Shown: positions 7,013 to 14,460, counted from the first letter of the stretch. The stretch is 64,000 bases of DNA from Halorarius halobius (GCF_024298865.1 NZ_CP101161.1:2191227-2255226); one strand, 5' to 3'. Numbers and translations: made by a program. Notes: generated from the letters alone by a model not told the origin.

Positions 7013-8121
7013 GCGAGAAGAACAGCCAGCAGGTCACGTACTCGGCCGCGCAACTCCGCGAGCACGTCCGCGAGGGCGAGGGCGAGGACCTGCACGCCCA
7101 CGCGGGCCTCGCGCCCGATGCGGAGCCGCGCGAGTTGCTGAACTTCCTCGCCACGGCCTACGACCCCGACCACGCCGAACTTCCGGCGCGCGTCGAGGAG
7201 ACAGCGCTCTACCAGGACGTACTTCGGAACACGGCGACCGACGCCGTCACGGAGGCGGTCGAGGAGGGCAACATCTCGCAGATGCAGTACAACGTCGGCA
7301 TGGTGAGTCACGACACCGACGCGAGCGACTCGGCGTTCCGGACGTGGTTGCAGTCGACGCTCGTGTCGGAGGCGTCGGTGTTCTTCGTCACGGGCGGCAT
7401 GGGCGCGGGCAAGTCGGACTGGGCGGCGAACTGCGGCGACGAGTGGCACATGGCCGTCCGCGGCCGCGTCGCCACCAATATCGAGTCGCTATCCGACCGG
7501 AACCCGGTGCCCGAGTACGTCTCGTCGTACACGGAGGCGGAGGCGCTGATGAAGGAGTCTCGCGACGACTTCATGCTCATCATCGACGAGACGGGGCAGG
7601 GCCTCACCGGCTACGGGAAGGAAGGCCAGCAGGCCCGCGCCCTGGCGAAGCTCCTCAAGCTCGTGCGGAAGGGCGATGCCCCGGCGGGGACGAAACGCTG
7701 TATCGTGTTCATCGGGCAGACGGTGCGCGACCTCTCGAAAGACCTCCGGAGACTCGTGGCACAGACAGGCGCGTTCTTCCACAAGTCCTCGAAGAAGCGG
7801 CTGGAGGTGTACGGCGAGGAACTCATCGAAGCCGAGATTTCCAACGCCCAACCGTCGAAGGTCGTGAAGGGCATCCCGAAAGCCCGGTGGACGTTCGACA
7901 CGACCGAGGAGCCCGTGTTTGACATGAGCGGTGCGCTCGACGACGGCGACGACGAGAGCGCCGAGGACGCCCGCAAGAGCGAGAAGGAACGGACGGCCCA
8001 GCGGCTCCGCGACCAGGGCATGAGTGGTACGGACATCGCCGAGGTCGTCGGTATGAGCAAGACGTGGGTGTACGACAACACCGAGAAGCCCGGAAACCGG
8101 GCGGAATCTGCCGACGACTGA
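7009..8121 (+). CDS. Pleolipovirus VP8-like P-loop ATPase with C-terminal HTH
   Basis: A 370-residue protein. Walker A is GGMGAGKS at about residues 129-136 and Walker B is FMLIIDE at about 188-194, followed by an RRLVAQTGAF segment as in Zot/FtsK-like ATPases. The last 45 residues (RTAQRLRDQGMSGTDIAEVVGMSKTWVYDN pattern) are a helix-turn-helix of the resolvase/transposase HTH type. It is the last gene of the structural operon, as VP8 is in pleolipoviruses. I chose the ATG at 7009, which overlaps the previous stop; the upstream in-frame extension is basic shadow sequence. A role in genome handling during assembly is inferred. Confidence 0.8.
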   Translation: MSEKNSQQVTYSAAQLREHVREGEGEDLHAHAGLAPDAEPRELLNFLATAYDPDHAELPARVEETALYQDVLRNTATDAVTEAVEEGNISQMQYNVGMVSHDTDASDSAFRTWLQSTLVSEASVFFVTGGMGAGKSDWAANCGDEWHMAVRGRVATNIESLSDRNPVPEYVSSYTEAEALMKESRDDFMLIIDETGQGLTGYGKEGQQARALAKLLKLVRKGDAPAGTKRCIVFIGQTVRDLSKDLRRLVAQTGAFFHKSSKKRLEVYGEELIEAEISNAQPSKVVKGIPKARWTFDTTEEPVFDMSGALDDGDDESAEDARKSEKERTAQRLRDQGMSGTDIAEVVGMSKTWVYDNTEKPGNRAESADD

Positions 8122-8225
8122 CCAGCGAGCCGGCGGGCGATTTTCTCCGATTCCGGTGCCGGGGAGTGAGCTTACTTCTATACTATATGCGCGTATCTCG
8201 GGGGGTTTCTGGAATCACGGGGGGA

Positions 8226-8251
8226 CCGAATCCGAAGAAAGGGGGGTTCGG
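8226..8251. terminator. Hairpin between convergent provirus operons
   Basis: CCGAATCC, eight bases, GGGTTCGG (one G-T pair) in the 204-base gap between the ATPase gene and the leftward small-gene string. It lies where both transcripts should end. The gap also contains an AT-rich patch (ACTATATGCGCGTAT near 8184-8199) of unknown use. Confidence 0.4.
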
Positions 8252-8325
8252 CTGGGGTCGGCGCGTCGAGTCGGCAGGGATGGGAGAGTGAGGAGAAGGT
8301 CGTAAGATTCCGCTGGCCGCCAGCC

Positions 8326-8499
8326 TCAGGCGTCGACGAACGGCGCGACCGCGCCCCGCGTCGTCAGCCCGAGCGCGGCGAACGGCGCGACCTGCATGGC
8401 GACGGTCGCCCGGCCGCGCCGCAGGTTGTCGAGCACGACCGCGACCGCCGCGACCGTGGCGAACGTCAGGACCCAGCAGGCGCGGCGCTCACTCGCCAT
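8326..8499 (-). CDS. Small membrane peptide
   Basis: A 57-residue protein, MASERRACWV followed by a hydrophobic helix (to about residue 22), a basic turn and a second hydrophobic stretch. It is the last gene of the leftward string and overlaps the preceding zinc-finger gene by 11 bases. No function can be assigned. Confidence 0.5.
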   Translation of the reverse strand: MASERRACWVLTFATVAAVAVVLDNLRRGRATVAMQVAPFAALGLTTRGAVAPFVDA

Positions 8500-8605
8500 G
8501 CGGGCACTCCCCCATCTGTTCGAGCCGCTTCTCCGCGACGGTGGTGAGGTCGCGGCCGCAGAACCGACAGCGTTCGGTACTGTCGCTGTATTCGTCACTG
8601 GGCAC
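8489..8605 (-). CDS. 38-residue zinc-finger protein
   Basis: A tiny gene beginning with GTG (VPSDEYSDSTERCRFCGRDL) and ending MGECPHGE. CRFC and the later C-P-H provide four possible zinc ligands. It is squeezed between neighbours with 11-base overlaps on both sides, which supports translation by coupling. Confidence 0.55.
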   Translation of the reverse strand: MPSDEYSDSTERCRFCGRDLTTVAEKRLEQMGECPHGE

Positions 8606-9263
8606 GGAGGAACCACCTCATTAGGTAGTGGATGTATGGCGAGGGCATCCCGGACCGCTTCAGGTCCTCCGCGCGGTAGTCGCCGGACACCTGCTTGACG
8701 GACCGCCAGAGGGCCGCGCTCCCCTGCCAACCGCCCGTCTCCTGGTGCGCGGCGAACGGGCCGCCGTCTGCGATGAGGTTCTGATAGGCGGGCGGTTGCT
8801 CGACGTGAAACGTCGTTTCAAAGGCCCGCTCGTAATCAATCGGGAGGCCGAACATCCGCCCGTTCAACCTGACGGGGCTGTTCAGCGGGGCGTTCGGCAC
8901 GTTCTCAATTATCCAGTCGTCGGCAAGAAAGCGGCCGAGTTCCCGTGCTCGTGGGATAAGGTTCGGGTGGCTGTCCGCGTCCCGGTCGCGGGTGGCCGTT
9001 GACCACCGCGGACACGGCGGATGAAACAACGCCAAGTCGAACGTGTCCACGTCCGGCGTCTCCGTGGACAGGTCCACGGCATACGTCGCGGCCGTGAACC
9101 GTGTGTCACTCGGGTCGAGTCCGAACCGATGCACCTCACCGTATGCCGAGAGTGGTTCGCTCTCGACTCCCGTATCCGCAAAGAAATGACCGATACGTAA
9201 CCCCTGGCGGCGGTCACTCTCACCGCTCTCGTGGTCGGTACTGGGTGCGGAGTTGTCAGTCAC
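8595..9263 (-). CDS. Minimal cytosine-5 DNA methyltransferase-like protein
   Basis: A 222-residue protein. LRIGHFFADTG (about 22-32) resembles motif I of C5 methyltransferases, HPPCPRWS (81-88) resembles motif IV with the catalytic Pro-Cys, and ENVPNAP (120-126) resembles motif VI. The usual target-recognition domain and motifs IX-X are short or missing; family members are normally over 300 residues. SGMPSPYIHYLMRW near the end may stand for motif X. It could mark viral DNA against host restriction. Alternatively it is a degenerate or differently acting enzyme. Confidence 0.65.
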   Translation of the reverse strand: MTDNSAPSTDHESGESDRRQGLRIGHFFADTGVESEPLSAYGEVHRFGLDPSDTRFTAATYAVDLSTETPDVDTFDLALFHPPCPRWSTATRDRDADSHPNLIPRARELGRFLADDWIIENVPNAPLNSPVRLNGRMFGLPIDYERAFETTFHVEQPPAYQNLIADGGPFAAHQETGGWQGSAALWRSVKQVSGDYRAEDLKRSGMPSPYIHYLMRWFLRAQ

Positions 9264-9613
9264 GCCTTCTCACCCCGAATACCGGCAGCGAGCCGAGTCG
9301 AGCCGTCCCGCATCTCGACTGGGATGCCGCGGATTCGGTCCGTCCAGTGGGGTGCGTCCTCTGCGTGGCAGGTTCCAGGGATGACGTTGTTGCAGTCCGA
9401 GCAGGCCAAGCCGTGGACGCGCCGCCCGTCGGGAAGTTCGTGACCGCCACGACTCTTTCCGATTGCCTTGCCGCAGTCTGGGCAGATGGCCGAAAACCCG
9501 TCCCGCTCGGCCTCTACAACCTGCAACTCGGGTGACGCGAGCAGCGTGGATTGCTCACTATCACGCGAAGAATCAACGGAATCTGAACCGTTCGCATGGT
9601 CCTCACTCGGCAT
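9260..9613 (-). CDS. Zinc-binding provirus protein
   Basis: A 117-residue protein with a Ser/Asp-rich N-terminus (1-35) and two Cys pairs, CPDC (44-47) and CSDC (71-74), plus a further Cys at 82. They make a probable zinc ribbon like those of HNH or nucleic-acid-binding proteins, but no nuclease residues are evident. It overlaps the methyltransferase-like gene by ATGA. Confidence 0.6.
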   Translation of the reverse strand: MPSEDHANGSDSVDSSRDSEQSTLLASPELQVVEAERDGFSAICPDCGKAIGKSRGGHELPDGRRVHGLACSDCNNVIPGTCHAEDAPHWTDRIRGIPVEMRDGSTRLAAGIRGEKA

Positions 9614-9731
9614 CGTCGTCACCTCCGTCGGGCGGGCAGATGCGGAGCGAGACCCAGCCGGCGAGCGCGCCCGCACCGGCCGCGAGCGAGCACGCACCCA
9701 GGGCGAACGCCGTGAACGTGAGGAAGTTCAT
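9603..9731 (-). CDS. 42-residue single-TM peptide
   Basis: MNFLTFTAFALGACSLAAGAGALAGW is one hydrophobic helix, followed by a short acidic tail. The gene overlaps both neighbours (11 bases downstream, four bases upstream). Only topology can be stated. Confidence 0.5.
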   Translation of the reverse strand: MNFLTFTAFALGACSLAAGAGALAGWVSLRICPPDGGDDDAE

Positions 9732-9973
9732 GCCCACCACCCCGCGGCGGCCGCGGTCACTTTGTCGAGACCGTGCTGTCGGGCCTCGAACACCTCGGCG
9801 GGCGTCCACTCGTCGGGGAGCCCGTCCACGTCGGGACACCGCACCTCGTGGCGCACGTCGACGCCGACACCGCCGTGATGCTCGACGAGGACTCGGTGCT
9901 CGACGGTGGCGCGGCGACGCTTGACGCTGGTAAACGGGCGCTCACTCCACTCCGCGACGAGGCGCTCCGTCAT
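9728..9973 (-). CDS. Small hypothetical provirus protein
   Basis: An 81-residue soluble protein, beginning MTERLVAEWSERPFTSVKRR, with several His residues in the middle (EHHGGVGVDVRHEV). Overlaps of four bases on both sides place it in the leftward string. No family is recognised. Confidence 0.55.
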   Translation of the reverse strand: MTERLVAEWSERPFTSVKRRRATVEHRVLVEHHGGVGVDVRHEVRCPDVDGLPDEWTPAEVFEARQHGLDKVTAAAAGWWA

Positions 9974-10587
9974 GCCTCCACCTCCGGAGCCGTCTCGTCG
10001 CGCCACAGGGTCTCCGTGGCGACCCACGCAGTCAGACCGAACGGCACGTCGAGGTCGGCGCGCTGGAACTTCCGGAGTCGCTTCTGCTCCTCGGTGAGGT
10101 CGTGCTGGGAGGGCAGTTCCGCGGCGGCCGTGAGCCGGTCGAACGCGGCGTCGGCCTCCGCCTCGGCCCGCTCGACTGCGCTCTCGGTCCGGCGGTGGAC
10201 GCGAATCTTCCCGGTCCGCACGGAGATGAACCCCTGGTCGGCCAGCGGTTTGAGCAGACGGGACTTCACCGCCTCCTTCGGGCATTCGCTGTGGTGGAGC
10301 TTGTCCTTCGCCTCGTCGACGCTCACCCGCCGCGTGCCGGTCGGGTGGTCCGACAGCGCCAACAGGCGGTCGTACGCCTCCGCCAGTTCCTCGTGGGCCG
10401 GGCGGTGGAGGTCGGCGCTCCCGCCGTCGGCCTCGGCGTGCTGGGCGACCACCTCGCGGAGTTGCTCGCGGATAAGTTCCGCACGGCTCACATCTCGCTG
10501 GTCGGCCACCTCGTCGAGGGCGGCCACGTCGACGCCCTTCGGGTTGAACGAGATGCGGGTCGGGTTCTGTGCGATGTCCTTGCTCAT
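9970..10587 (-). CDS. RHH plus winged-helix DNA-binding protein
   Basis: A 205-residue protein. Residues about 12-48 (RISFNPKGVDVAALDEVADQRDVSRAELIREQL) look like a ribbon-helix-helix (CopG/Arc) domain: a strand, then two helices with a turn. Residues about 85-135 (SVDEAKDKLHHSECPKEAVKSRLLKPLADQGFISVRTGKIRVHR) look like a winged helix. The C-terminus is charged. Three CGACTACG sites lie just upstream (10603-10665). It may be the repressor of the leftward string or the replication/partition protein, because no Rep is seen. An in-frame ATG at 10596 is also possible. Confidence 0.65.
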   Translation of the reverse strand: MSKDIAQNPTRISFNPKGVDVAALDEVADQRDVSRAELIREQLREVVAQHAEADGGSADLHRPAHEELAEAYDRLLALSDHPTGTRRVSVDEAKDKLHHSECPKEAVKSRLLKPLADQGFISVRTGKIRVHRRTESAVERAEAEADAAFDRLTAAAELPSQHDLTEEQKRLRKFQRADLDVPFGLTAWVATETLWRDETAPEVEA

Positions 10588-10602
10588 GCCGACCACCCCG
10601 AG

Positions 10603-10665
10603 CGACTACGCGACCGACTACGCGGTGAATACGCACACGGCGCGGCGATGGACAACCCGTAGTCG
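10603..10665. promoter_or_regulatory. CGACTACG repeats upstream of the RHH gene
   Basis: CGACTACGCG occurs at 10603-10612 and again at 10615-10624 (12-base period), and the inverted octamer CGTAGTCG at 10658-10665. This cluster lies directly upstream of the DNA-binding protein gene, so it is its probable operator or an iteron-type origin. The 169-base gap 10588-10756 holds nothing else that is convincing. Confidence 0.55.
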
Positions 10666-10756
10666 CACCCCCCCTGTGCCGGTGCGGAGGCGGCTTCGTG
10701 CGTGCGCCCCCGGGACATGATTTGACTCCGCTCAAAACGAGCCTCGCGGCGCGGGG

Positions 10757-10855
10757 TCATCGGTCGACCACCTCGCAGGCGAGGAACGCGGCGAAGCTCC
10801 CGACGACGGCGAGCATCGTCCCGACGGCGACACCGGCAACGAGCAGGTCGCTCAT
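10757..10855 (-). CDS. 32-residue single-TM peptide
   Basis: MSDLLVAGVAVGTMLAVVGSF followed by AAFLACEVVDR: a single membrane helix. It overlaps the upstream gene by ATGA. Its existence is supported only by this coupling and the hydrophobic pattern. Confidence 0.4.
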   Translation of the reverse strand: MSDLLVAGVAVGTMLAVVGSFAAFLACEVVDR

Positions 10856-10998
10856 CGACGACCACCCGAGACGAAGCGCTCGCCGTCGAGGTCGGTGGCG
10901 ATGCAGTCGCGGCACCGTGGCGACGACTCACCGGTCGGTGGCGCGTACAGTTCGCCGACAGCACGACGGTCGCATCCGTTGACGGCACAGCGCGTCAC
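10852..10998 (-). CDS. 48-residue zinc-finger protein
   Basis: Starts with GTG (VTRCAVNGCDRRAVGELY) and carries two Cys pairs, C-x4-C near the start and CRDC near residues 29-32, which should bind zinc. Four-base overlaps link it to both neighbours. Confidence 0.55.
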   Translation of the reverse strand: MTRCAVNGCDRRAVGELYAPPTGESSPRCRDCIATDLDGERFVSGGRR

Positions 10999-11315
10999 GC
11001 CGACCACCTCGCGGTGATGCCGGCGACGCCGGCCTCGACCTCTCGAACGATGTCGGCCGTCGTGTACTGGCTGAGATACAGCCATTGGCGTATCCAGAGC
11101 ACGGCGACGACGTACCAGGCCCACGGCGGGAGCCGGAGCACGGGCGTCCACGAGAGCGGGACAGCGAACAGGTTGAGCTTCACGGCGAGCAGGACGCGCC
11201 CCAGCGTCAGCGGGTCGCCACCGGAGGCGATGAACGCGACGAGGTAGGCGACGACGACCTCGGAGACGGTGTGCTTCGCCAGTCCGGCGAGGCTGTTGAC
11301 GGGGCTGTCCGTCAC
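10995..11315 (-). CDS. Provirus membrane protein
   Basis: A 106-residue protein with two or three hydrophobic segments (about 18-32, 41-60 and 65-82) and an amphipathic C-terminus. It begins with GTG overlapping the upstream stop. The function is unknown. Confidence 0.55.
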   Translation of the reverse strand: MTDSPVNSLAGLAKHTVSEVVVAYLVAFIASGGDPLTLGRVLLAVKLNLFAVPLSWTPVLRLPPWAWYVVAVLWIRQWLYLSQYTTADIVREVEAGVAGITARWSA

Positions 11316-11707
11316 CGCGACCACCTCCGGCCACCGTCGGCGCGGACACGCTCGACGACGCTGTCGGCGCGCTCCTGGGCGGCGTCGCGGACGTGGACGC
11401 CGGGCCGGTCGTCGTCGGCCACCGCCGACCGGACGGCGAACAGATGGGCGCACGGGCCGTCGGAGTAGGTGAGGCCCTTACAGCGGCCGTGGCGGTCGCC
11501 GTCCTCGTGAAGCGCCCAGCAGTCGCCGTGCCACGCCTCGCCGTCGCGCCGGAGCGTCACCTCGTGGACGCTGTCGGAGTCCTCGAAGGCGACGATGAAC
11601 GGCCCCGTCGGCTCGACGGGAGCGACAGCGACCTCGCTGTCTCGCGCCCGTTCGGCGCTCCCGCTGTCCGCGTGGAGCGCGTCGAGGAAGCGGAGGCGGT
11701 CGGTCAC
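11312..11707 (-). CDS. SWIM-type zinc-finger protein
   Basis: A 131-residue protein. GRCKGLTYSDGPCAHLFAVRSA in the second half resembles the SWIM finger CxC-xn-CxH, with an earlier C in HGDCWAL. Such proteins are common in haloarchaea and their viruses and are thought to bind DNA or protein partners. Start taken at the GTG at 11707 (VTDRLRFLDALH), overlapping the previous gene by four bases. Confidence 0.6.
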   Translation of the reverse strand: MTDRLRFLDALHADSGSAERARDSEVAVAPVEPTGPFIVAFEDSDSVHEVTLRRDGEAWHGDCWALHEDGDRHGRCKGLTYSDGPCAHLFAVRSAVADDDRPGVHVRDAAQERADSVVERVRADGGRRWSR

Positions 11708-11829
11708 GGAGACCACCTCTCGGCTTGGAGGTCCGCGCCGCACTTCCCGCAGTAGCGTCGGCCGCGGCTGTCGGTCTCGGTGACGGGGTGGTCGCAGTCC
11801 GGGTGGATGGACCCGAACGCTTCCTTCAT
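11704..11829 (-). CDS. 41-residue zinc ribbon protein
   Basis: MKEAFGSIHPDCDHPVTETD then RRYCGKCGADLQ: C-x-H and CGKC pairs form a likely zinc ribbon. It is the first gene of the leftward string, so its upstream region (11830-11911) should hold the string's promoter next to the attachment site. Confidence 0.55.
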   Translation of the reverse strand: MKEAFGSIHPDCDHPVTETDSRGRRYCGKCGADLQAERWSP

Positions 11830-11873
11830 TGAGACCACCCCCGGGGGTTTGCGGTTACGGGTGGAGAGAACAG

Positions 11874-11894
11874 CAGAGCGTTGTTACTGCTCTG
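11874..11894. repeat. 6-bp inverted repeat next to tRNA-Pro
   Basis: CAGAGC, nine bases, GCTCTG. It lies between the first gene of the leftward string and the tRNA 3' end, within the presumed attachment region. It could end the tRNA transcript or bind the integrase. Confidence 0.35.
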
Positions 11895-11911
11895 TGTGTT
11901 TATTTCGAGAG

Positions 11912-11982
11912 TGGGACCGCCGAGAATTGAACTCGGGTCCTACGGACCCCATCCGCAGAGGATACCACTACCCCACGGTCCC
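11912..11982 (-). tRNA. tRNA-Pro (anticodon GGG)
   Basis: The minus strand folds as a cloverleaf: acceptor GGGACCG/CGGTCCC with discriminator A, anticodon arm TGCGG-ATGGGGT-CCGTA giving anticodon GGG, variable GGAC, and T-arm CCGAG-TTCAATT-CTCGG. CCA is not encoded. The 3' half is the probable attachment site of the provirus to its left. Confidence 0.93.
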
Positions 11983-12025
11983 TTGCATGCGAAGCGAGGA
12001 GGGTTCCGGGGTTAAGCGCTTCGCT

Positions 12026-12892
12026 TCAGACCAGCACTCGCTCCAGGTCGACCACTTCCCCCGAGTCGGCGTCGGAGTCGCCGACGAGCGTGCCGAGACA
12101 GACGGCCGCGCCGTCGGGCGTGTAGCAGGCGACGAACGTGCCGCGCTTCGCGGTCTCGCAGTCGAGGACGCCCGGCGCGTAGACCGGTGCGCCCTCCGCA
12201 ATCTGCTCGGCGGCCGACGGTGCGACCGTCACCCGGGGAATCCCCTCCAGCGCGCGCTCGGCGGGTGCGACCACCTCGCGGAGCCAGGTCTCGTCGCCCG
12301 TCTCGCGCCACTCCGCGACGGCGTCCTGCAACGCGTGGAGCGAGTGGAGCGTCCGGTCGTCGAACGTCCCCGTGGCGGTCCGCCGGAGGTCGCCCATGTG
12401 CGCGCCGGTGCCGAGCGCCAGCCCCAGGTCGTGACACAGTTTCCGGACGTAGGTGCCCGACGCACACCGGACCCGGAGGAGCGCGCGCCGCCGCTCGGTT
12501 TCCAGCACGTCGAGGTTGTGGATCCGGCGGGTGCGCAGGCGCCGCGAGACGGCGCTCTTCCGGGGGGGTTTCTGGTAGATGTCGCCCTCGAACGCCCCGA
12601 CGACGGATTCGAGGTCCGAGGGTGCGGGCCGGTGGAGTTCGAGGACGGCGACGTACTCCTTGACGGCGTCGTCGAACACCTGCGCCGCCCGCGTCGCGTC
12701 CCCGAGCAGGGTGGGCAGACAGCCGGTGACCTTCGGGTCCAGGGTCCCCGCGTGGGCCGCCCGCTCCTGGCCGGTCACGTCGCGGACCCAGCCGGCGACC
12801 TGGTGGGCGGAGGGGCCGGGCGGCTTGTCGAGGTTGACGACCCCGAAGGCGAGCAGTTGTTCGGGCGTGCGCTCGGTGGGGTCGCCGCGCAT
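12026..12892 (-). CDS. truB: tRNA/rRNA pseudouridine synthase Cbf5 (TruB family)
   Basis: A 288-residue protein. HAGTLDPKVTGCLP carries the catalytic Asp (residue 52) of the TruB/Cbf5 family, and ASGTYVRKLCHDLG and HMGDLRRTATG are further family motifs. The end (about 215-288) is the PUA RNA-binding domain. In archaea it works with Nop10, Gar1 and L7Ae on H/ACA guide RNAs and also on tRNA position 55. It is three bases downstream of cmk on the same strand, part of the conserved adk/DUF106/cmk/truB neighbourhood. Confidence 0.92.
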   Translation of the reverse strand: MRGDPTERTPEQLLAFGVVNLDKPPGPSAHQVAGWVRDVTGQERAAHAGTLDPKVTGCLPTLLGDATRAAQVFDDAVKEYVAVLELHRPAPSDLESVVGAFEGDIYQKPPRKSAVSRRLRTRRIHNLDVLETERRRALLRVRCASGTYVRKLCHDLGLALGTGAHMGDLRRTATGTFDDRTLHSLHALQDAVAEWRETGDETWLREVVAPAERALEGIPRVTVAPSAAEQIAEGAPVYAPGVLDCETAKRGTFVACYTPDGAAVCLGTLVGDSDADSGEVVDLERVLV

Positions 12893-12894
12893 GG

Positions 12895-13470
12895 TCAGAA
12901 CTCGTAGTCGACGGTGACGGGCGTCTTCCCCTCGTCGCCCGCGGGGTTGTACGCCTCGACGACGGTGGCGATGGCCGCGACGACGCCGTCGGGGTCGAGC
13001 CGCGAGGTGTTCAACACCAAATCGTAGATGGAGAGGTCGTGGATGTCGATGCCGTAGTAGTCGCTGTACCGCCGGGCCTCGCTCTCGGAGCGCTCCTTCG
13101 TCTCCTCGCGGGCCACCTCGGAGGATTTCCCCTCGCGTTCCGCGATGCGCTCGGCGCGGACCGAAAGCGGGGCGTCGAGCCAGACGCGGAAGTCGGCGTG
13201 CTCGCCGGCCATCCAGCCCGCGAGCCGCGACTCCAGCACGAGGTCGTCACGTTCGGCGGCGATTTCCCGCAGACGGCGGTCGAGGTCGCGGTCGATGCCC
13301 TCCTCGGTCTCGGCCTGTTTGTTGAGTTCCAGCGGCGTCATCCCGCGTTCGTCCGCGAGGTCGCGAAAGATGTCGCCCCCGGAGACGTGGTCGTACCCCA
13401 GCCGGTCGGCGAGCGCCTTCGCGGCCGTGGACTTCCCGCTCCCCGCGGGGCCCGAGATGGTAATCAGCAT
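12895..13470 (-). CDS. cmk: Cytidylate kinase
   Basis: A 191-residue archaeal-type CMP kinase with Walker A GPAGSGKS at residues 7-14, [10 protein letters not shown] for nucleotide binding, and [10 protein letters not shown] plus an Arg-rich lid ([17 protein letters not shown]). It phosphorylates CMP and dCMP. The length is usual for the archaeal form, which is smaller than the bacterial one. It lies between the EMC3-like gene and truB, all leftward. Confidence 0.92.
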   Translation of the reverse strand: MLITISGPAGSGKSTAAKALADRLGYDHVSGGDIFRDLADERGMTPLELNKQAETEEGIDRDLDRRLREIAAERDDLVLESRLAGWMAGEHADFRVWLDAPLSVRAERIAEREGKSSEVAREETKERSESEARRYSDYYGIDIHDLSIYDLVLNTSRLDPDGVVAAIATVVEAYNPAGDEGKTPVTVDYEF

Positions 13471-13540
13471 GTTCCTTCTCGGGGGGTCGGGCTAAAAGGA
13501 ATTTCTCTTCGCGGGGTCCGTGTGGACCCCTGACGCGCCC

Positions 13541-14425
13541 TCAGGTGGGCGTCGTCTGGATGTTCAGCGACTTCCGGATGAGCTGGGTGAAGCTCATCGA
13601 GCAGACGAAGTACCAGAGAATCCACGCCTGGAGCGGGCCGAGCACGCCCGTCTGCCAGCCCTCCTCGAGCGTGCCGATGAGCGGCATCGTCATCGTGTTG
13701 GGGACGATGGTCTGGGGCGACAGTATCTTCCAGTACATCCACAGGAACACCGGGATGGTGAGCAGCATGATCCACACCATCGGCCGGAACTGCTCTTTGA
13801 ACATCCCGAGGTTGTCGCCCATCGCTTCCATCTGCTCCTCCTGGATGCGGTCGAGCGCCTCGTCGTCGCCCCGCTCCTTCGCCTCCTTGCGGCGCTCCTG
13901 GATGTCCTGCATCCGCTGTTGGTACTCGGACATCTTGTCCATGTCCATCAGGTTCGCCTGCAGTAGCGTCGAGTAGAGCCCCGTGAACACCGCAAGCACC
14001 ATGATGACGACGTAGAACGGGAGCGCGGCGTCGAGCGGCCCCAGCAGGACGTCGATGGCCGAGCCGATGGCGTTGCGTATCTGTCCGATGGAGTAGCCGG
14101 CGAACAGCCCGACCGCCGCCAGCGCGGCCAGTTTGTCGTACGTCGACCACGAGGAGTCGCCCTCCACCTCGGGGAGGTCCGCGTCGTCGTCGTCCGACAG
14201 CGCCTCGCGGACCCCCTCGGGGTCGGCCAGTTCGAACCCCTCGCCGTCGTCGGCGTCCACGAGGATGCCCTTCTCGATGAGCCGTCCCCACTGGCCGCTG
14301 GAGAGTTCGTCGGAGGCCTCGCCCCACTCGACGGGGGTGTCCCGCTCGAGAAGCCGCTCGAGGACGTCCCGGAGTTCGGGGTCCTCGCGGACGAGGTCCT
14401 CCACTTTCGCGGCTGTGCGTGCCAT
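13541..14425 (-). CDS. EMC3/TMCO1-like membrane protein (DUF106)
   Basis: A 294-residue protein. An acidic N-terminal domain (1-110) is followed by membrane segments (about 111-130, 145-165, 225-245 and 265-285) with a long charged helix between them (QQRMQDIQERRKEAKERGDDEALDRIQEEQMEAMGDNLGMFKEQFRPM). This cytosolic coiled hairpin between TM segments is typical of the Oxa1/YidC/Get1/EMC3 insertase superfamily, of which DUF106 is the archaeal branch. The neighbourhood with adk and cmk is conserved. The start at ATG 14425 follows a promoter region; MNGV upstream is less likely. Confidence 0.85.
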   Translation of the reverse strand: MARTAAKVEDLVREDPELRDVLERLLERDTPVEWGEASDELSSGQWGRLIEKGILVDADDGEGFELADPEGVREALSDDDDADLPEVEGDSSWSTYDKLAALAAVGLFAGYSIGQIRNAIGSAIDVLLGPLDAALPFYVVIMVLAVFTGLYSTLLQANLMDMDKMSEYQQRMQDIQERRKEAKERGDDEALDRIQEEQMEAMGDNLGMFKEQFRPMVWIMLLTIPVFLWMYWKILSPQTIVPNTMTMPLIGTLEEGWQTGVLGPLQAWILWYFVCSMSFTQLIRKSLNIQTTPT

Positions 14426-14460
14426 TACCCCGTTTAGCAACCCTGCGCTCTTGAAGCCTT

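Larger units (their letters stand above)
1..11911. mobile_element. Betapleolipovirus-like provirus (left end outside window)
   Basis: The stretch from the window start to the tRNA-Pro gene is one compact block: a tyrosine integrase, toxin-antitoxin pairs, a rightward operon of membrane, spike and ATPase genes, and a leftward string of tiny genes. The order four-TM protein, spike, two further membrane proteins, ATPase is the conserved core of pleolipoviruses (VP3, VP4, ORF6, ORF7, VP8 in HRPV-1 numbering). There is no rolling-circle Rep in view, which fits the betapleolipovirus group. The right border is placed at the 3' end of tRNA-Pro because haloarchaeal integrases commonly recombine there. 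The left attachment site is not visible, so the exact borders are inferred. Confidence 0.8.

Noticed and set aside
10584-10760. 58-codon frame starting MTPRREARF upstream of the RHH gene
   Set aside because: It has an ATGA-type overlap but runs through the CGACTACG repeats and ends in an Arg/Ser shadow-like tail; too weak to annotate.
11780-12907. 375-codon open frame across tRNA-Pro and antisense to truB
   Set aside because: It would translate the tRNA gene and the complement of a conserved enzyme.
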